From Candidatus Gemmiger excrementigallinarum (GTDB lineage Bacteria; Bacillota; Clostridia; Oscillospirales; Ruminococcaceae), in the NCBI GenBank assembly GCA_019116445.1, contig DXBP01000044.1, positions 1 to 52,680 on the forward strand: DNA of 52,680 nt, read 5' to 3'. Position numbers and translations under genes: made by a program. The notes below the pieces were generated by a model. That model ran no database searches. It was not told the origin of the DNA and saw only the letters and a program-made list of their open reading frames with translations. Shown here piece by piece: positions 6,748 to 15,459 of the stretch; position 1 is the stretch's first letter; each line of letters begins with the position of its first letter.

Positions 6748-8259
6748 ATGTTGGGGATTTTACTGCACCCATATAAAAATGAATTATTGGCTTCCTGGTT
6801 CGTGCGCCTTGCCGCACAGAACGGGATTGATTCGCCGACCCGCTTTTTGAAAGCCTATGTGTGCCCACAAAAGGCAGAAAAGGCCATTCAAAACACTTTG
6901 AGTTGTACAAATCAGTATTTGCTGTACTTTTGCGAACAGTGTGGGTTTTCACTTTATGATTTGCTCGTGAATCATACGGAGTATCCGGCGATAGCGCCTT
7001 TTTTGACGGCCTACCAGCAGAGCAAAATTATGCTGTCCGTATCCGGCGTACCGATGGGGAGTTCCATCAATCGCTTTATCAAAACGGCGAACGTTTGCCC
7101 GGAATGCCAGCAGGAGCAGCCATATATTCGGGTGGCTCATAATCTGCCCGGTGTGCGGGCCTGCTGGAAGCACGGATGCTCCTTGGACGGAATGCCGGTA
7201 ACCCCGGAAGATGTTGCCTACGCGCGCTATGCACATGATTTTTGGCAAGCGCATATCGATTGTGATATTAAGCAGCTCATGCGTTTTGCCAACCGTCGCG
7301 GGGCAAATCTAAGCAGGTACATTGGATTCGAAAACGGGATTCTGGAATTGATGAAGGTCGTTAGCGTAGAAGAATTGAAAGACGGCGTCGGCTCAAATGA
7401 AACCGCGAAGCCTGTGGCCGGATATACGATTTTACAGGGAGCCGGGAACATAACAGAATTCCGGCACGTTTGCGGGACACATTTTTGTATGAACGCAAAC
7501 GGGTTCAATCTCGGTTTTCAGTGCCCTCACTGTCAAGCAAAGATGACGGAGGCGGAGCGATTCGAGAACTATGTGGAGCATGTGGGCGGGTACGAGCTTC
7601 TTTCTCCTTATGAGGGAATGGCGAGAAACGTTCGGCTGCGGCATACTTGCGGCAAAGTGTTGGAGATACGAGCTTTCGACTTTCTGGGCGGAAGCCGGTG
7701 CCGTTGTAATTACTATCACACGCCGCAAGAAATCCAAAACACCATCCGTCAATTTGGGAATTTTAAATTGGTAAAGTACCAAAAAGAGCGGGTGACGATT
7801 TTGCATGAGGATTGCGGTCAAACCTTTACGATTGGATACAAGAAATTTTTGCTGCGGCCCTGGTGCAAAAAGTGCAAGCCCAGATTCCTCCGCTCGGAAG
7901 AAACGCTGCGGGCGGAAATCAAGGAGATAGCACCTGATTTTGAGTATATAGGCGGTTTTGCCGGCAGCGGCTCCAGTTTTACCATCCGCCACAAGTGCGG
8001 GTACGAGTTTCAGCGGGAAATTTACGAATTTCGCAAGAATCCCACTTGCCCCCGCTGCTCAAAGTTTACTTCCGGGGAAAAGCGTCAGATGTTCATTCGC
8101 TATATGAAACAAAAAACGGCTCCCGTCACGATACGGGAAATGCAGGAATACAGTGGCGGGTCGTATGATGCCGCCAAGCGGATACTGCAAAAAATGGCAG
8201 AATTGCAAATTGCTGAGAGGACCGGTCGCGGGCAATACCGACTAAAAGAGCGAGGATAA
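6748..8259 (+). CDS. tniQ: TniQ/TnsD-like target-selection protein with a zinc-ribbon array
   Basis: 503 residues from ATG 6748, nine bases after GAGGAGG. TniQ/TnsD proteins bind the attachment site and recruit TnsC. The N-terminus (LLHPYKNELLASWFVRLA) is the TniQ signature, followed by the family zinc finger C117-x2-C120 ... C139-x2-H142. After residue 205 come four modules of about 54-62 residues, each ending in HxCG or HxxCG, about 16-18 residues, then a Cys pair: H240...C259/C262, H299...C318/C320, H353...C373/C376 and H415...C434/C437. Residues 455-503 look like a winged helix. This extended C-terminus probably reads DNA sequence; the insertion beside nrdD suggests that gene's 3' end as the target. 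It is the first gene of the tns operon, whereas Tn7 has tnsD fourth. Confidence 0.9.
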   Translation: MLGILLHPYKNELLASWFVRLAAQNGIDSPTRFLKAYVCPQKAEKAIQNTLSCTNQYLLYFCEQCGFSLYDLLVNHTEYPAIAPFLTAYQQSKIMLSVSGVPMGSSINRFIKTANVCPECQQEQPYIRVAHNLPGVRACWKHGCSLDGMPVTPEDVAYARYAHDFWQAHIDCDIKQLMRFANRRGANLSRYIGFENGILELMKVVSVEELKDGVGSNETAKPVAGYTILQGAGNITEFRHVCGTHFCMNANGFNLGFQCPHCQAKMTEAERFENYVEHVGGYELLSPYEGMARNVRLRHTCGKVLEIRAFDFLGGSRCRCNYYHTPQEIQNTIRQFGNFKLVKYQKERVTILHEDCGQTFTIGYKKFLLRPWCKKCKPRFLRSEETLRAEIKEIAPDFEYIGGFAGSGSSFTIRHKCGYEFQREIYEFRKNPTCPRCSKFTSGEKRQMFIRYMKQKTAPVTIREMQEYSGGSYDAAKRILQKMAELQIAERTGRGQYRLKERG

Positions 8260-8262
8260 CAC

Positions 8263-8934
8263 ATGCGCAGAAAATCGCAAAAAGGAAAATTCAAGGAGCA
8301 CCGGGGCACCGGAACCGGGGCAGATTATAAGCCTTGGATACAAACGGGAGAGTTTGGCTCCAGGGGGACGGCAGCAAACCCGATTGACTGGAAAACCGGC
8401 CGCCAGATACACCTGCTCTCGCAAGGAGAGGTAATCGCCTGGTATCTGCTCCGGTGGGATGACAAAACGCTGGACGTCCGGGAGCAGTTTCCGCTCGACC
8501 TTGCGCAAACGATGCAAATCGCGGAAAACTATGGCATCAAGCATCCGGCGGACCGTCAAGGGAACCCGATTGTGATGACGACAGATTTCCTTGTGACACG
8601 AACCAATGGAGAAATCGCGATTTCCGTGAAAAGCAGTTTGGAAGGGTTCAAATCTCAAAATCGACTTATTGAGAAAGCGTATATCGAAAAAATGTATTGG
8701 GAAAAGCAAGGCGTACCGTTTCGTCTGTTCACAAAAGACGAAATGAACCGCGCGATGGCTGACAACATCCGCAATGTCGTTGCCTTTTATAACGCGGAAT
8801 TTTTCCCGGATGAAATTTCCCTGCTGAAAAAGCTTATCGCCAGAAAACTGATAGTCGTAGATATGACAAAGCCGCTAAATTTTCGGGACTTGCTTCATGA
8901 ACACAAAGGAGAATTGAAAAAATGGCTGAAATAG
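8263..8934 (+). CDS. tnsA: TnsA-like transposon endonuclease
   Basis: 223 residues. TnsA cuts the 5' strand at the transposon ends and, with TnsB, allows cut-and-paste movement. The N-terminal restriction-enzyme-like domain has the expected catalytic set: E56 (LLSQGEVIAWYLLRW), D108 (MTTDFLV) and K123 (IAISVKSSL), with the supporting Q75 in REQFPL. The C-terminal part (after about 160) resembles the helical DNA- and TnsC-contacting domain. The start ATG lies 3 bp after the tniQ stop, and the end overlaps tnsB by 13 bp. An intact active site argues for excision rather than replicative cointegrates. Confidence 0.93.
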   Translation: MRRKSQKGKFKEHRGTGTGADYKPWIQTGEFGSRGTAANPIDWKTGRQIHLLSQGEVIAWYLLRWDDKTLDVREQFPLDLAQTMQIAENYGIKHPADRQGNPIVMTTDFLVTRTNGEIAISVKSSLEGFKSQNRLIEKAYIEKMYWEKQGVPFRLFTKDEMNRAMADNIRNVVAFYNAEFFPDEISLLKKLIARKLIVVDMTKPLNFRDLLHEHKGELKKWLK

Positions 8935-11027
8935 AAATCCGTGTTACGGATATTATCACGATTGAGCAGACTCAATACAGAGTCATCGGTTACAGGGCCG
9001 GTTTGTTTTCGCTTTGCGAAATGAACACAAAAAAACTGACCATTTTTTTGTTGCCTTCAAAGGATTTAGTTAAATGGGCTACTGAAGGAGCCGCACGTGT
9101 AGAAAAAAGCAATTCATCCAATATTCTGCTGCCCGATTTAAAAGATGAAAATTATTTAAAGAAACAAGCGCTGATGCAGTTTATTATGCAAGAGTATGGT
9201 CCGCTATATGAAAAATTGTATGGAAAAACAACCAAAACCAACTTGAAGAAGACAATGGAGGATTTGGGAATTCAGCGGGATGCTGCATGGAGAGCCATTC
9301 GCAGATTCCTCCAAAGCGGTCTTGATATGGCTGCCATTGTGGACGGACGTTCACTTCGTTCCGGGAAAAGAAACCCCTATAAGTACTCCAAGAAAACAGG
9401 GCACCCTACAATGAACGCTTTGGGAACAGGCGTTCCCCTGACAGATGAAATCAGAACCTATTTTGATGAAGCAATCAAAGATTTTTTAATCGGAAGGGCA
9501 AAGACTAAAAAAGATGCTTACATGACCATGATTGAAAAGCATTTCATCAACGAAGAAGAGACACCTACAGGAATACGTGTTAGCGTTTTACCGGATAATC
9601 TGCGCCCTACCCTCAAACAATTTTTGAACTATACGAGAGTCCGCGTTCCACAGGAGGAAATCGATAAAGCAAAAACGTCCGCTCGTGAGCAACGGAACAA
9701 CAAACGGCTTTTACTCTCTGACAATTTGCAGGGCGTCATGGGGCCGGGCGACCTGTGGGAAGTAGACGAGTGTGAAATCGACCTTTCGCTGGTATCGGTT
9801 GAAAACCCGTCTGTGACGGTCGGCCGCCCCATCGTATATGTCATGATAGACGTATATACCCGTATGATTGTTGCCTACTCCGTTGCGTTTGACAACAACA
9901 GCGTACTGGGAATCACCAACTGCTTTTTGAATCTTCTGGATGACAAGCAAGAATTGTGCAACCGCTTCGGCATTCAAATTGGGGCAAATGAATGGCCGTC
10001 CAAAATCTTGCCGCTTCGTCTTCGCAGTGACTATGGCGCCGAATATATTTCTCACGCGATGGATACGATTTGCTGCAAATTGGGTGTTGCAAAAGAATTG
10101 GTTTCCCCGGCGACGGGTTCCTTAAAGGGGCAGGTCGAGCAGCTTTTTCACCAAATCCATGCTGCACAGAATTCACTGTTGGAAGGGAAAGGGTTGATTG
10201 AAAAACGATATGACTCTAACCACCACCAGGAGGCCATCCTCAACATCCAGGAGTTTGAGGCGGTTTTACTCACCTACATTGTCGGGCATAACCGCAAATA
10301 TATGGAAAAGTATCCGTTGACAAAGGATATGCGCCAGCAGAATGTAGAGCCCTGCCCGATTGACCTTTGGAAGTATGGCGTATCATTGAACGGTAGCCCT
10401 CGCCCCATTACAAATGAAGTCATGTTCCGTCACTCGCTTCTGTTGCCGGTCAAAGCCTCTGTCGGCCGCGCAGGAATCACCTTCAAAGGATTGTTTTATA
10501 TCAATTTGCAAGACGAAGCGTTGCTGCGTGATATGTACTTGGCGTCTACTCATGGCAAGAAGAAATTAGAAAGCGCCTGCATCGACCCGCGCAACATCGG
10601 CCATTTATACTATATCCGAGAAGGAAAGCTGATGACGGCATCTTTGAATTATAAAAAAACCGGCATGAAAGAATATGAGGGAATGACATTGTCGGAATAC
10701 AATGCACTGCACAACAAGAAAAAGGATGATGACGCCATAGGACGTGAAACAAATTTGCAGATGGATATCGCCATTCGTGACCGGCAAGCCAAAATTGTTT
10801 CCGAAGCACAAAAGCGGCATCTTAGTCCTTCCACAGAAAATTTGCGGGCGAATCGTGCAGCCGAGAAAAAGGCTCGCGCACAGCAAATGCCCATAATCCC
10901 TAAAGAGGAAACGGTTATAGAAACAACTGCTGTACAATCGCTTCCGAAAAAAGGGAATGGGCCGATTCTTCCTGTTAGCGCCAGCGACGCACTTAGGGAG
11001 TTCAATGAGGAGGAGTTTGATGAATGA
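8922..11027 (+). CDS. tnsB: TnsB-like DDE transposase
   Basis: 701 residues, close to Tn7 TnsB (702). TnsB binds the end repeats, cleaves the 3' ends and joins them to the target. Helix-turn-helix modules fill the first 260 residues. The rve-type catalytic core carries D282 (LWEVDECEID), D370 (LRSDYGAEY) and E406 (LKGQVEQLF). A Mu-type beta-barrel region follows (about 480-600), then a charged tail that probably contacts TnsC. It overlaps tnsA by 13 bp and tnsC by 4 bp, indicating coupled translation. The catalytic triad is complete. Confidence 0.95.
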   Translation: MAEIEIRVTDIITIEQTQYRVIGYRAGLFSLCEMNTKKLTIFLLPSKDLVKWATEGAARVEKSNSSNILLPDLKDENYLKKQALMQFIMQEYGPLYEKLYGKTTKTNLKKTMEDLGIQRDAAWRAIRRFLQSGLDMAAIVDGRSLRSGKRNPYKYSKKTGHPTMNALGTGVPLTDEIRTYFDEAIKDFLIGRAKTKKDAYMTMIEKHFINEEETPTGIRVSVLPDNLRPTLKQFLNYTRVRVPQEEIDKAKTSAREQRNNKRLLLSDNLQGVMGPGDLWEVDECEIDLSLVSVENPSVTVGRPIVYVMIDVYTRMIVAYSVAFDNNSVLGITNCFLNLLDDKQELCNRFGIQIGANEWPSKILPLRLRSDYGAEYISHAMDTICCKLGVAKELVSPATGSLKGQVEQLFHQIHAAQNSLLEGKGLIEKRYDSNHHQEAILNIQEFEAVLLTYIVGHNRKYMEKYPLTKDMRQQNVEPCPIDLWKYGVSLNGSPRPITNEVMFRHSLLLPVKASVGRAGITFKGLFYINLQDEALLRDMYLASTHGKKKLESACIDPRNIGHLYYIREGKLMTASLNYKKTGMKEYEGMTLSEYNALHNKKKDDDAIGRETNLQMDIAIRDRQAKIVSEAQKRHLSPSTENLRANRAAEKKARAQQMPIIPKEETVIETTAVQSLPKKGNGPILPVSASDALREFNEEEFDE

Positions 11028-12559
11028 GTAAAGGGTACGAATACAGCGACCAAGAATATGCTGCGGGCGGAAACGGGTCAGTGGTAGATGCAATTTACCA
11101 TAAAGCAAAAGCGCCCATGGATGTTGGCAACCCTTATATCGAAGCCCTGCCGTATCCGCTTACCGACATCGGTGAAGTCGCACGATATTATACATATGGC
11201 CTAAATCAATACGATGTGGCCGAAAAGCAACTTTCTCGTTTGGACCGTCGCTTTTTGGTCAATCAGATTCGCACCGTTCGCGTAGCGCTTCCGTTTGAGC
11301 AGGAATTGGAAATGGAGTTTTACCGCACCCTTTGCGATTCTTATCGTCTTAGAAAGCCGCGCGAAGTGTATGAGGACGGTGTAAAAAGAATCAAATTGGT
11401 GGGTGACGTTTCTGAAGCAGCAAACACCGGATTCAATATGCTGGGATTCTCCGGTTGTGGAAAATCAAGCGCCATCAAAATCCTTGTCAGCCGCTACCCG
11501 CAGGTCATCCGGCATCATATTGATGGAGAGGTCTATTCACAAATCGTCTATTTGACGATTTCCTGTCAGCCCAATTCCAACTTCTCAGCCTTGTATTCTG
11601 GCATCGGAAAAGCCATTGACTTTGCGCTGAATACCGATATCTATCAAAAGCAAATCGATAGGATAAAGACGCTGGCCGGCAAAATGAACAAGGTCATCGA
11701 GCTGATTGAGCTGTTCGCCATTGGAACTATTATTTTAGACGAAATTCAGCTCATTGATTTTAAAACCACTAAGGAATCCAGCTTTGAAGCACTGATGGTC
11801 ATCACAAACGAAACGAAGATGGCTTTCTGTGCGGTCGGCACGACGGAAGCCTACGTCAAAATGTTCAAAGAGCAGCGGACTGCGCGCCGGCTCGGTCGAG
11901 AAATCAATGCTTCGGGTTATTGCGGGAATGAAAAATTCTTTTCCCACGTCATGAGCCAGCTTTTTTGTTACCAGTGGTTCGATGAGCATATTGACCTTAC
12001 GGAAGAATTGGTCGAAGCGTTTTATGAAGAATCCAAAGGGATTATCGACCAGGCGGTGTCTTTGTACATTGCAGTACAGGACGAATATCTCAAATCCAAT
12101 CGAAAATCAATCAGTCCCGAATTTATTGCTGCGGTTTCGAAGCGGCGTTATCCAAACCTGAAATTGCTGCTTGAGCGTGCAAGCGAACCTGGCGTGCAGG
12201 AGCAAATCGAAAAAATCATGCGCGGCAGCAAGGAACAGTACGAGCACGAATTGAGTGAGGCCAAGCAGCAGGAAGTTATGCAGCATCTCGTGCAGAATGC
12301 AGCAGAAATCGATATATCCTCCTTGATTCGCCGCACGATTGCTAGCATCCAGCAGGTCGTGGGTTCTATGTACGATGAAAAGCAGATTGAGAAAGCATGT
12401 AAGCAAATTGCCGCCGGGATAGAAGTATCGTCAATTGCTGATAGTGATTTTATCCAGCGGGTCTTTGCGCGGCTCCAATCTCAGAAGCAAAAGAAATCAC
12501 CCAGAAGGAAAGCTCCCTCTCATGAAGATTTATTGAATGCTGTTCTCGGGAACACATAG
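11024..12559 (+). CDS. tnsC: TnsC-like AAA+ ATPase
   Basis: 511 residues. TnsC links the target-bound TniQ to the TnsA/TnsB transposase and provides target immunity. Walker A is G141-FSGCGKSS-149, Walker B is TIILDE at 235-240, and a sensor-like AVGTTEAY follows near 270. This is the AAA_22/TniB-like core. The C-terminal 130 residues are mostly charged helices and could hold the TnsA/TnsB contact region. The start overlaps tnsB in ATGA. It is the last gene of the operon and is followed by a terminator at 12700-12734. Confidence 0.93.
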   Translation: MSKGYEYSDQEYAAGGNGSVVDAIYHKAKAPMDVGNPYIEALPYPLTDIGEVARYYTYGLNQYDVAEKQLSRLDRRFLVNQIRTVRVALPFEQELEMEFYRTLCDSYRLRKPREVYEDGVKRIKLVGDVSEAANTGFNMLGFSGCGKSSAIKILVSRYPQVIRHHIDGEVYSQIVYLTISCQPNSNFSALYSGIGKAIDFALNTDIYQKQIDRIKTLAGKMNKVIELIELFAIGTIILDEIQLIDFKTTKESSFEALMVITNETKMAFCAVGTTEAYVKMFKEQRTARRLGREINASGYCGNEKFFSHVMSQLFCYQWFDEHIDLTEELVEAFYEESKGIIDQAVSLYIAVQDEYLKSNRKSISPEFIAAVSKRRYPNLKLLLERASEPGVQEQIEKIMRGSKEQYEHELSEAKQQEVMQHLVQNAAEIDISSLIRRTIASIQQVVGSMYDEKQIEKACKQIAAGIEVSSIADSDFIQRVFARLQSQKQKKSPRRKAPSHEDLLNAVLGNT

Positions 12560-12613
12560 CCATGCACTTGCAAAAATCAAAAGGCATCATTCTCTTGCGC
12601 TGGAGATTTTCGT

Positions 12614-12650
12614 TCGCATATAGTCCGTTTTGATTTCTGCGAATATAATC
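12614..12650 (+). repeat. Possible distal TnsB sites
   Basis: TCGCATATAGTCCG (from 12614) and TGCGAATATAAT (from 12638) resemble the first part of the three stronger terminal repeats (CGCA-A/T-rich-TATAGTTGG) but lack the GTTGG half. They may be weak or degraded TnsB sites between tnsC and its terminator. Confidence 0.25.
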
Positions 12651-12699
12651 AAACGAACTCAGTTGGAAAAATATTACGATGTCCAGCATCAACAAAATT

Positions 12700-12734
12700 G
12701 CCACCACCCGAAAACTCGGATGGTGGCGATTTTT
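12700..12734 (+). terminator. Terminator of the tns operon
   Basis: GCCACCACCCGA (12700-12711), loop AAAC, and TCGGATGGTGGC (12716-12727) form a 12-position stem with one mismatch, followed by TTTTT at 12730-12734. Confidence 0.8.
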
Positions 12735-12742
12735 AATTGTTG

Positions 12743-12826
12743 TCGCAAATATAGTTGGCCCTTATGCGTTTCTAAAAATGCCTTTATCGCATTTATAGTT
12801 GGCTTAACGCATATATAGTTGGACTT
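12743..12826 (+). repeat. Three terminal direct repeats (putative TnsB binding sites, right end)
   Basis: Three copies of (T/A)CGCA-(A/T)2-TATAGTTGG-(C/A)-C/T begin at 12743, 12787 and 12807: TCGCAAATATAGTTGGCC, TCGCATTTATAGTTGGCT and ACGCATATATAGTTGGAC. The last is closest to the terminus. Clusters of about 20-bp TnsB sites in one orientation inside the end are the rule for Tn7 relatives. Spacing is 44 and 20 bp. Confidence 0.8.
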
Positions 12827-12828
12827 TC

Positions 12829-12836
12829 ACACGGTT
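12829..12836. other. Predicted right terminus of transposon and 5-bp target duplication
   Basis: The terminal ACA is at 12829-12831; read inward from the end the sequence is TGTGAAAGTCCAACTATA. The next five bases, CGGTT (12832-12836), would be the target site duplication expected for Tn7-type insertion. The nrdD stop codon begins 16 bp beyond the terminus. The other copy of CGGTT should flank the left end outside the window, so the exact boundary is a prediction. Confidence 0.6.
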
Positions 12837-12847
12837 TATTTTTCCTA

Positions 12848-15070
12848 TTACAGATGGAGCACACGGTCCTTGATTTCGGCGGTGCGGCCCTGGTTCCAGA
12901 ACTGGGTGCCGATGTAACCGCAGGTACGGCGGGCTACGTTGAGCTTGTTCTGGTCACGGTTGTGGCACTTGGGGCACTCCCAGACCAGCTTGCCGTCTTC
13001 CTCCACGATGCTGATTTCGCCGTCGTACCCGCAGACCTGGCAGTAGTCGCTCTTGGTGTTCAACTCGGCGTACATGATGTTGTCGTAGATGAACTGCATG
13101 ACCTTGATGACGGCTTCCAGGTTATCCTGCATATTGGGCACTTCCACATAGCTGATGGCGCCGCCGGGGCTGAGTTTCTGGAAATCACTCTCGAATTTCA
13201 ATTTGGTAAAGGCGTCGATCTGTTCCGCCACGTGGACGTGGTAGGAGTTGGTGATATAGTTGCGGTCAGTGATGCCGGGCACAATGCCGAAGCGCTTCTG
13301 CAGGCACTTGGCAAACTTGTAGGTGGTGGACTCCAGCGGGGTGCCGTAGAGACTGAAGTCAATGTCGTGCTGCTTCTTCCAGGTCTGGCAGGCGTCATTC
13401 ATGTGCTGCATGACGTTCAGCGCAAAAGGCTTGGCAGCGGGATCGGTGTGGCTCTTACCGGTCATATACTTGCAGCACTCATACAGGCCCGCGTAGCCCA
13501 GGCTGATGGTGGAGTACCCACCGTAGAGCAGTTTGTCGATGGGCTCGCCCTTCTTCAGGCGGGCCAGGGCACCGTACTGCCAGAGGATGGGCGCGGCGTC
13601 ACTCAGCGTGCCTTTCAGGCGGTTGTGACGGCACATCAGGGCCTTGTGGCAGAGTTCCAGACGCTCGTCGAAGATCTTCCAGAACTTGTCGAAGTCGCCA
13701 CCGCTGGACAGCGCCACGTCCACCAGGTTGATGGTGACCACGCCCTGGTTGAAACGGCCGTAGTACTTGGGCTTGCCGTCATAATTCTGTGCGTTGGCTA
13801 CGTTGTCCCAGCCGTTGCCGGAGCGGTCGGGGGTCAGGAAGCTGCGGCAGCCCATGCAGGTGTACACGTCGCCGTTGCCCTCGGTTTCGCCCTTGGACAG
13901 CTTGTATTCCTTCATCTTCTTCTCGCTGATGTAGTCAGGCACCATGCGCTTGGCGGTGCACTTGGCAGCGAGCTTGGTCAGGTAGAAGTAGGGGGTGCCC
14001 TCGCGGATGTTGTCCTCCTCCAGCACGTAAATTAGCTTGGGGAAGGCAGGGGTGATCCAGACACCGGCCTCGTTCTTGACGCCCTGGTAGCGCTGACGCA
14101 GCATTTCTTCAATGACGATGGCCAGATCGGATTTCAGGCGCTGATTTTCGCCGGCCTCACCCAGGTACATGAACACCGTGATAAAGGGGGCCTGGCCGTT
14201 GGTGGTCATCAGGGTGACGACCTGATACTGGATGGTCTGCACGCCGCGCTTGATTTCTTCCCGCAGGCGGGCTTCCACGATCTCGGAAATCTTCTGTTCA
14301 CCGGGATCAATGCCCAGTTCCTTCATTTCAGCTTCCACATCGCGGCGGATCTTCTTGCGGCTCACATCCACGAAGGGGGCCAGGTGGGTCAGGCTGATGC
14401 TCTGGCCGCCGTACTGGCTGGACGCCACCTGGGCGATGATCTGGGTGGCAATGTTGCAGGCGGTGGAGAAGGAATGAGGCTTCTCGATCAGGGTGCCGCT
14501 GATGACGGTGCCGTTCTGCAGCATATCGTCCAGGTTGACCAGGTCGCAGTTGTGCATGTGCTGGGCGTAGTAGTCGGCATCGTGGAAGTGGATGATGCCT
14601 TCCTCGTGGGCCTTGACGACCTCCGGAGGCAGCAGCATACGCATAGTCAGGTCCTTGCTGACCTCACCGGCCATATAGTCGCGCTGGACGCTGTTGACGG
14701 TGGGGTTTTTGTTGGAGTTCTCCTGCTTGACTTCCTCGTTGTTGCACTCGATCAGCGACAGGATGCGGTCGTCGGTGGTGTTGTGGGTGCGCTTGAGGCT
14801 CTGCACATAACGGTAGGTGATGTATTTGCGGGCGACTTCGTAAGCGCCGGTGGCCATGATGGCGTCCTCGACGATGTCCTGGATCTCCTCCACGTTCATG
14901 GCGTGGCCGCGGCTCAGGCAGGTGGTCTGGACCTTATCGGAAATTTCGATGATCTGGTGATTCGTCAGGCGCTGGCTCTCGGCCACAACGTTGTTGGCCT
15001 TGGTGATCGCCGCAATGATTTTTGTGATGTCGAAAACGGCTTCACTGCCGTTGCGCTTGATGATCTTCAT
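12848..15070 (-). CDS. nrdD: Anaerobic (class III) ribonucleoside-triphosphate reductase
   Basis: 740 residues from ATG 15070, seven bases after GAGGAG (an upstream in-frame ATG at 15085 lacks this). The enzyme reduces NTPs to dNTPs in the absence of oxygen with a glycyl radical made by NrdG. An ATP-cone regulatory domain fills about residues 1-95 (MKIIKRNGSEAVFDITKI). The C-terminus has two cysteine pairs for zinc (YCQVCG and CPKC) and the radical loop RRTCGYIG with the radical glycine at about 718. The gene is divergent from nrdG rather than in the common nrdD-nrdG order. Its 3' end abuts the Tn7-like transposon; the coding sequence is intact, as expected if the end of the gene is a recognition site that insertion preserves. 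Confidence 0.97.
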   Translation of the reverse strand: MKIIKRNGSEAVFDITKIIAAITKANNVVAESQRLTNHQIIEISDKVQTTCLSRGHAMNVEEIQDIVEDAIMATGAYEVARKYITYRYVQSLKRTHNTTDDRILSLIECNNEEVKQENSNKNPTVNSVQRDYMAGEVSKDLTMRMLLPPEVVKAHEEGIIHFHDADYYAQHMHNCDLVNLDDMLQNGTVISGTLIEKPHSFSTACNIATQIIAQVASSQYGGQSISLTHLAPFVDVSRKKIRRDVEAEMKELGIDPGEQKISEIVEARLREEIKRGVQTIQYQVVTLMTTNGQAPFITVFMYLGEAGENQRLKSDLAIVIEEMLRQRYQGVKNEAGVWITPAFPKLIYVLEEDNIREGTPYFYLTKLAAKCTAKRMVPDYISEKKMKEYKLSKGETEGNGDVYTCMGCRSFLTPDRSGNGWDNVANAQNYDGKPKYYGRFNQGVVTINLVDVALSSGGDFDKFWKIFDERLELCHKALMCRHNRLKGTLSDAAPILWQYGALARLKKGEPIDKLLYGGYSTISLGYAGLYECCKYMTGKSHTDPAAKPFALNVMQHMNDACQTWKKQHDIDFSLYGTPLESTTYKFAKCLQKRFGIVPGITDRNYITNSYHVHVAEQIDAFTKLKFESDFQKLSPGGAISYVEVPNMQDNLEAVIKVMQFIYDNIMYAELNTKSDYCQVCGYDGEISIVEEDGKLVWECPKCHNRDQNKLNVARRTCGYIGTQFWNQGRTAEIKDRVLHL

Positions 15071-15119
15071 GCTGGTTCTCCTCAATGTATGATGCTGTGT
15101 GGTTTATAACAGAACGTAT

Positions 15120-15135
15120 AATCTATATATTGTAT
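15120..15135 (-). promoter_or_regulatory. NrdR-like box upstream of nrdD
   Basis: AATCTATATATTGTAT matches 13 of 16 positions of the NrdR consensus ACACWATATATWGTGT, with the central TATATATTGT intact. It lies about 50 bp before the nrdD start, where repression of the promoter would be effective. Confidence 0.5.
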
Positions 15136-15207
15136 TCCGCAATGTATAAGGCTCATTGGCGAGCACAATTATCTTATCGCAGAGGGCGCAAAAAGTCAAG
15201 AGTAAAA

Positions 15208-15225
15208 ACCACAAGATATAGTGGT
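15208..15225. promoter_or_regulatory. NrdR-like palindrome in the nrdD-nrdG intergenic region
   Basis: ACCACAAGATATAGTGGT is flanked by AAAA/TTTT that extends the inverted repeat. Its inner 16 bases match 13 positions of the NrdR consensus. A near copy lies at 15442-15459. Two related boxes between two ribonucleotide reductase genes point to the repressor NrdR, whose gene is not in the window. Confidence 0.6.
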
Positions 15226-15381
15226 TTTGGAACAAGATTAAACAAAATATTCCGTTTTTATCGTGGTATCGTTCAAAAAATTAGTGACGAAAATACCCCG
15301 CTTTTTTTGGTAAATTTGAGCGGATGTATACAAAATGACGATTTTACGATAAAAAATAGAGTGTCCCCGGTTATGCGGGGC

Positions 15382-15424
15382 TTGCGGGCGGGCCCTGAAG
15401 CTGGTATACTATGGGTGCCCATAG
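15382..15424 (+). promoter_or_regulatory. nrdG promoter with adjoining palindrome
   Basis: TTGCGG (15382-15387) and TATACT (15405-15410) are 17 bp apart. CTATGGG-TG-CCCATAG (15409-15424), a perfect 7-bp inverted repeat, begins in the -10 box and spans the expected start point. It may be an operator distinct from the NrdR boxes. Confidence 0.6.
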
Positions 15425-15441
15425 GGCGAGAATTGCCAGAC

Positions 15442-15459
15442 ACCACAAGATATAGGGGT
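15442..15459 (+). promoter_or_regulatory. Second NrdR-like box, just upstream of nrdG
   Basis: ACCACAAGATATAGGGGT differs from the box at 15208 only at one central position of the right arm (GTGG to GGGG). It lies downstream of the nrdG -10 box and about 30 bp before the start codon, a position fitting a roadblock repressor. Confidence 0.5.

Larger units (their letters stand above)
1..12831 (+). mobile_element. Tn7-like transposon, right-hand part (left end outside window)
   Basis: The core genes are tniQ, tnsA, tnsB and tnsC (6748-12559), a complete Tn7-type set: heteromeric transposase TnsA/TnsB, ATPase regulator TnsC and one TniQ targeting protein. Downstream are a terminator, three direct repeats resembling TnsB sites, and a terminus which read inward begins TGTGAAAGTCC, fitting the TGT...ACA ends of Tn7 relatives. 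The terminus lies 16 bp past the nrdD stop codon. The divergent operon to the left (ISL3-like protein, hsdM, hsdS, HEPN, DUF3990, DUF3791) is taken as cargo. No matching left terminus was recognised, so the start given is only the window edge. The element is visibly more AT-rich than the flanking chromosome. No cas genes or CRISPR array were seen, so a CRISPR-guided type is not supported. Confidence 0.85.

Noticed and set aside
1-12831. CRISPR-associated transposon
   Set aside because: No cas effector genes and no regularly spaced repeats are present, and the TniQ is a long TnsD-like form.
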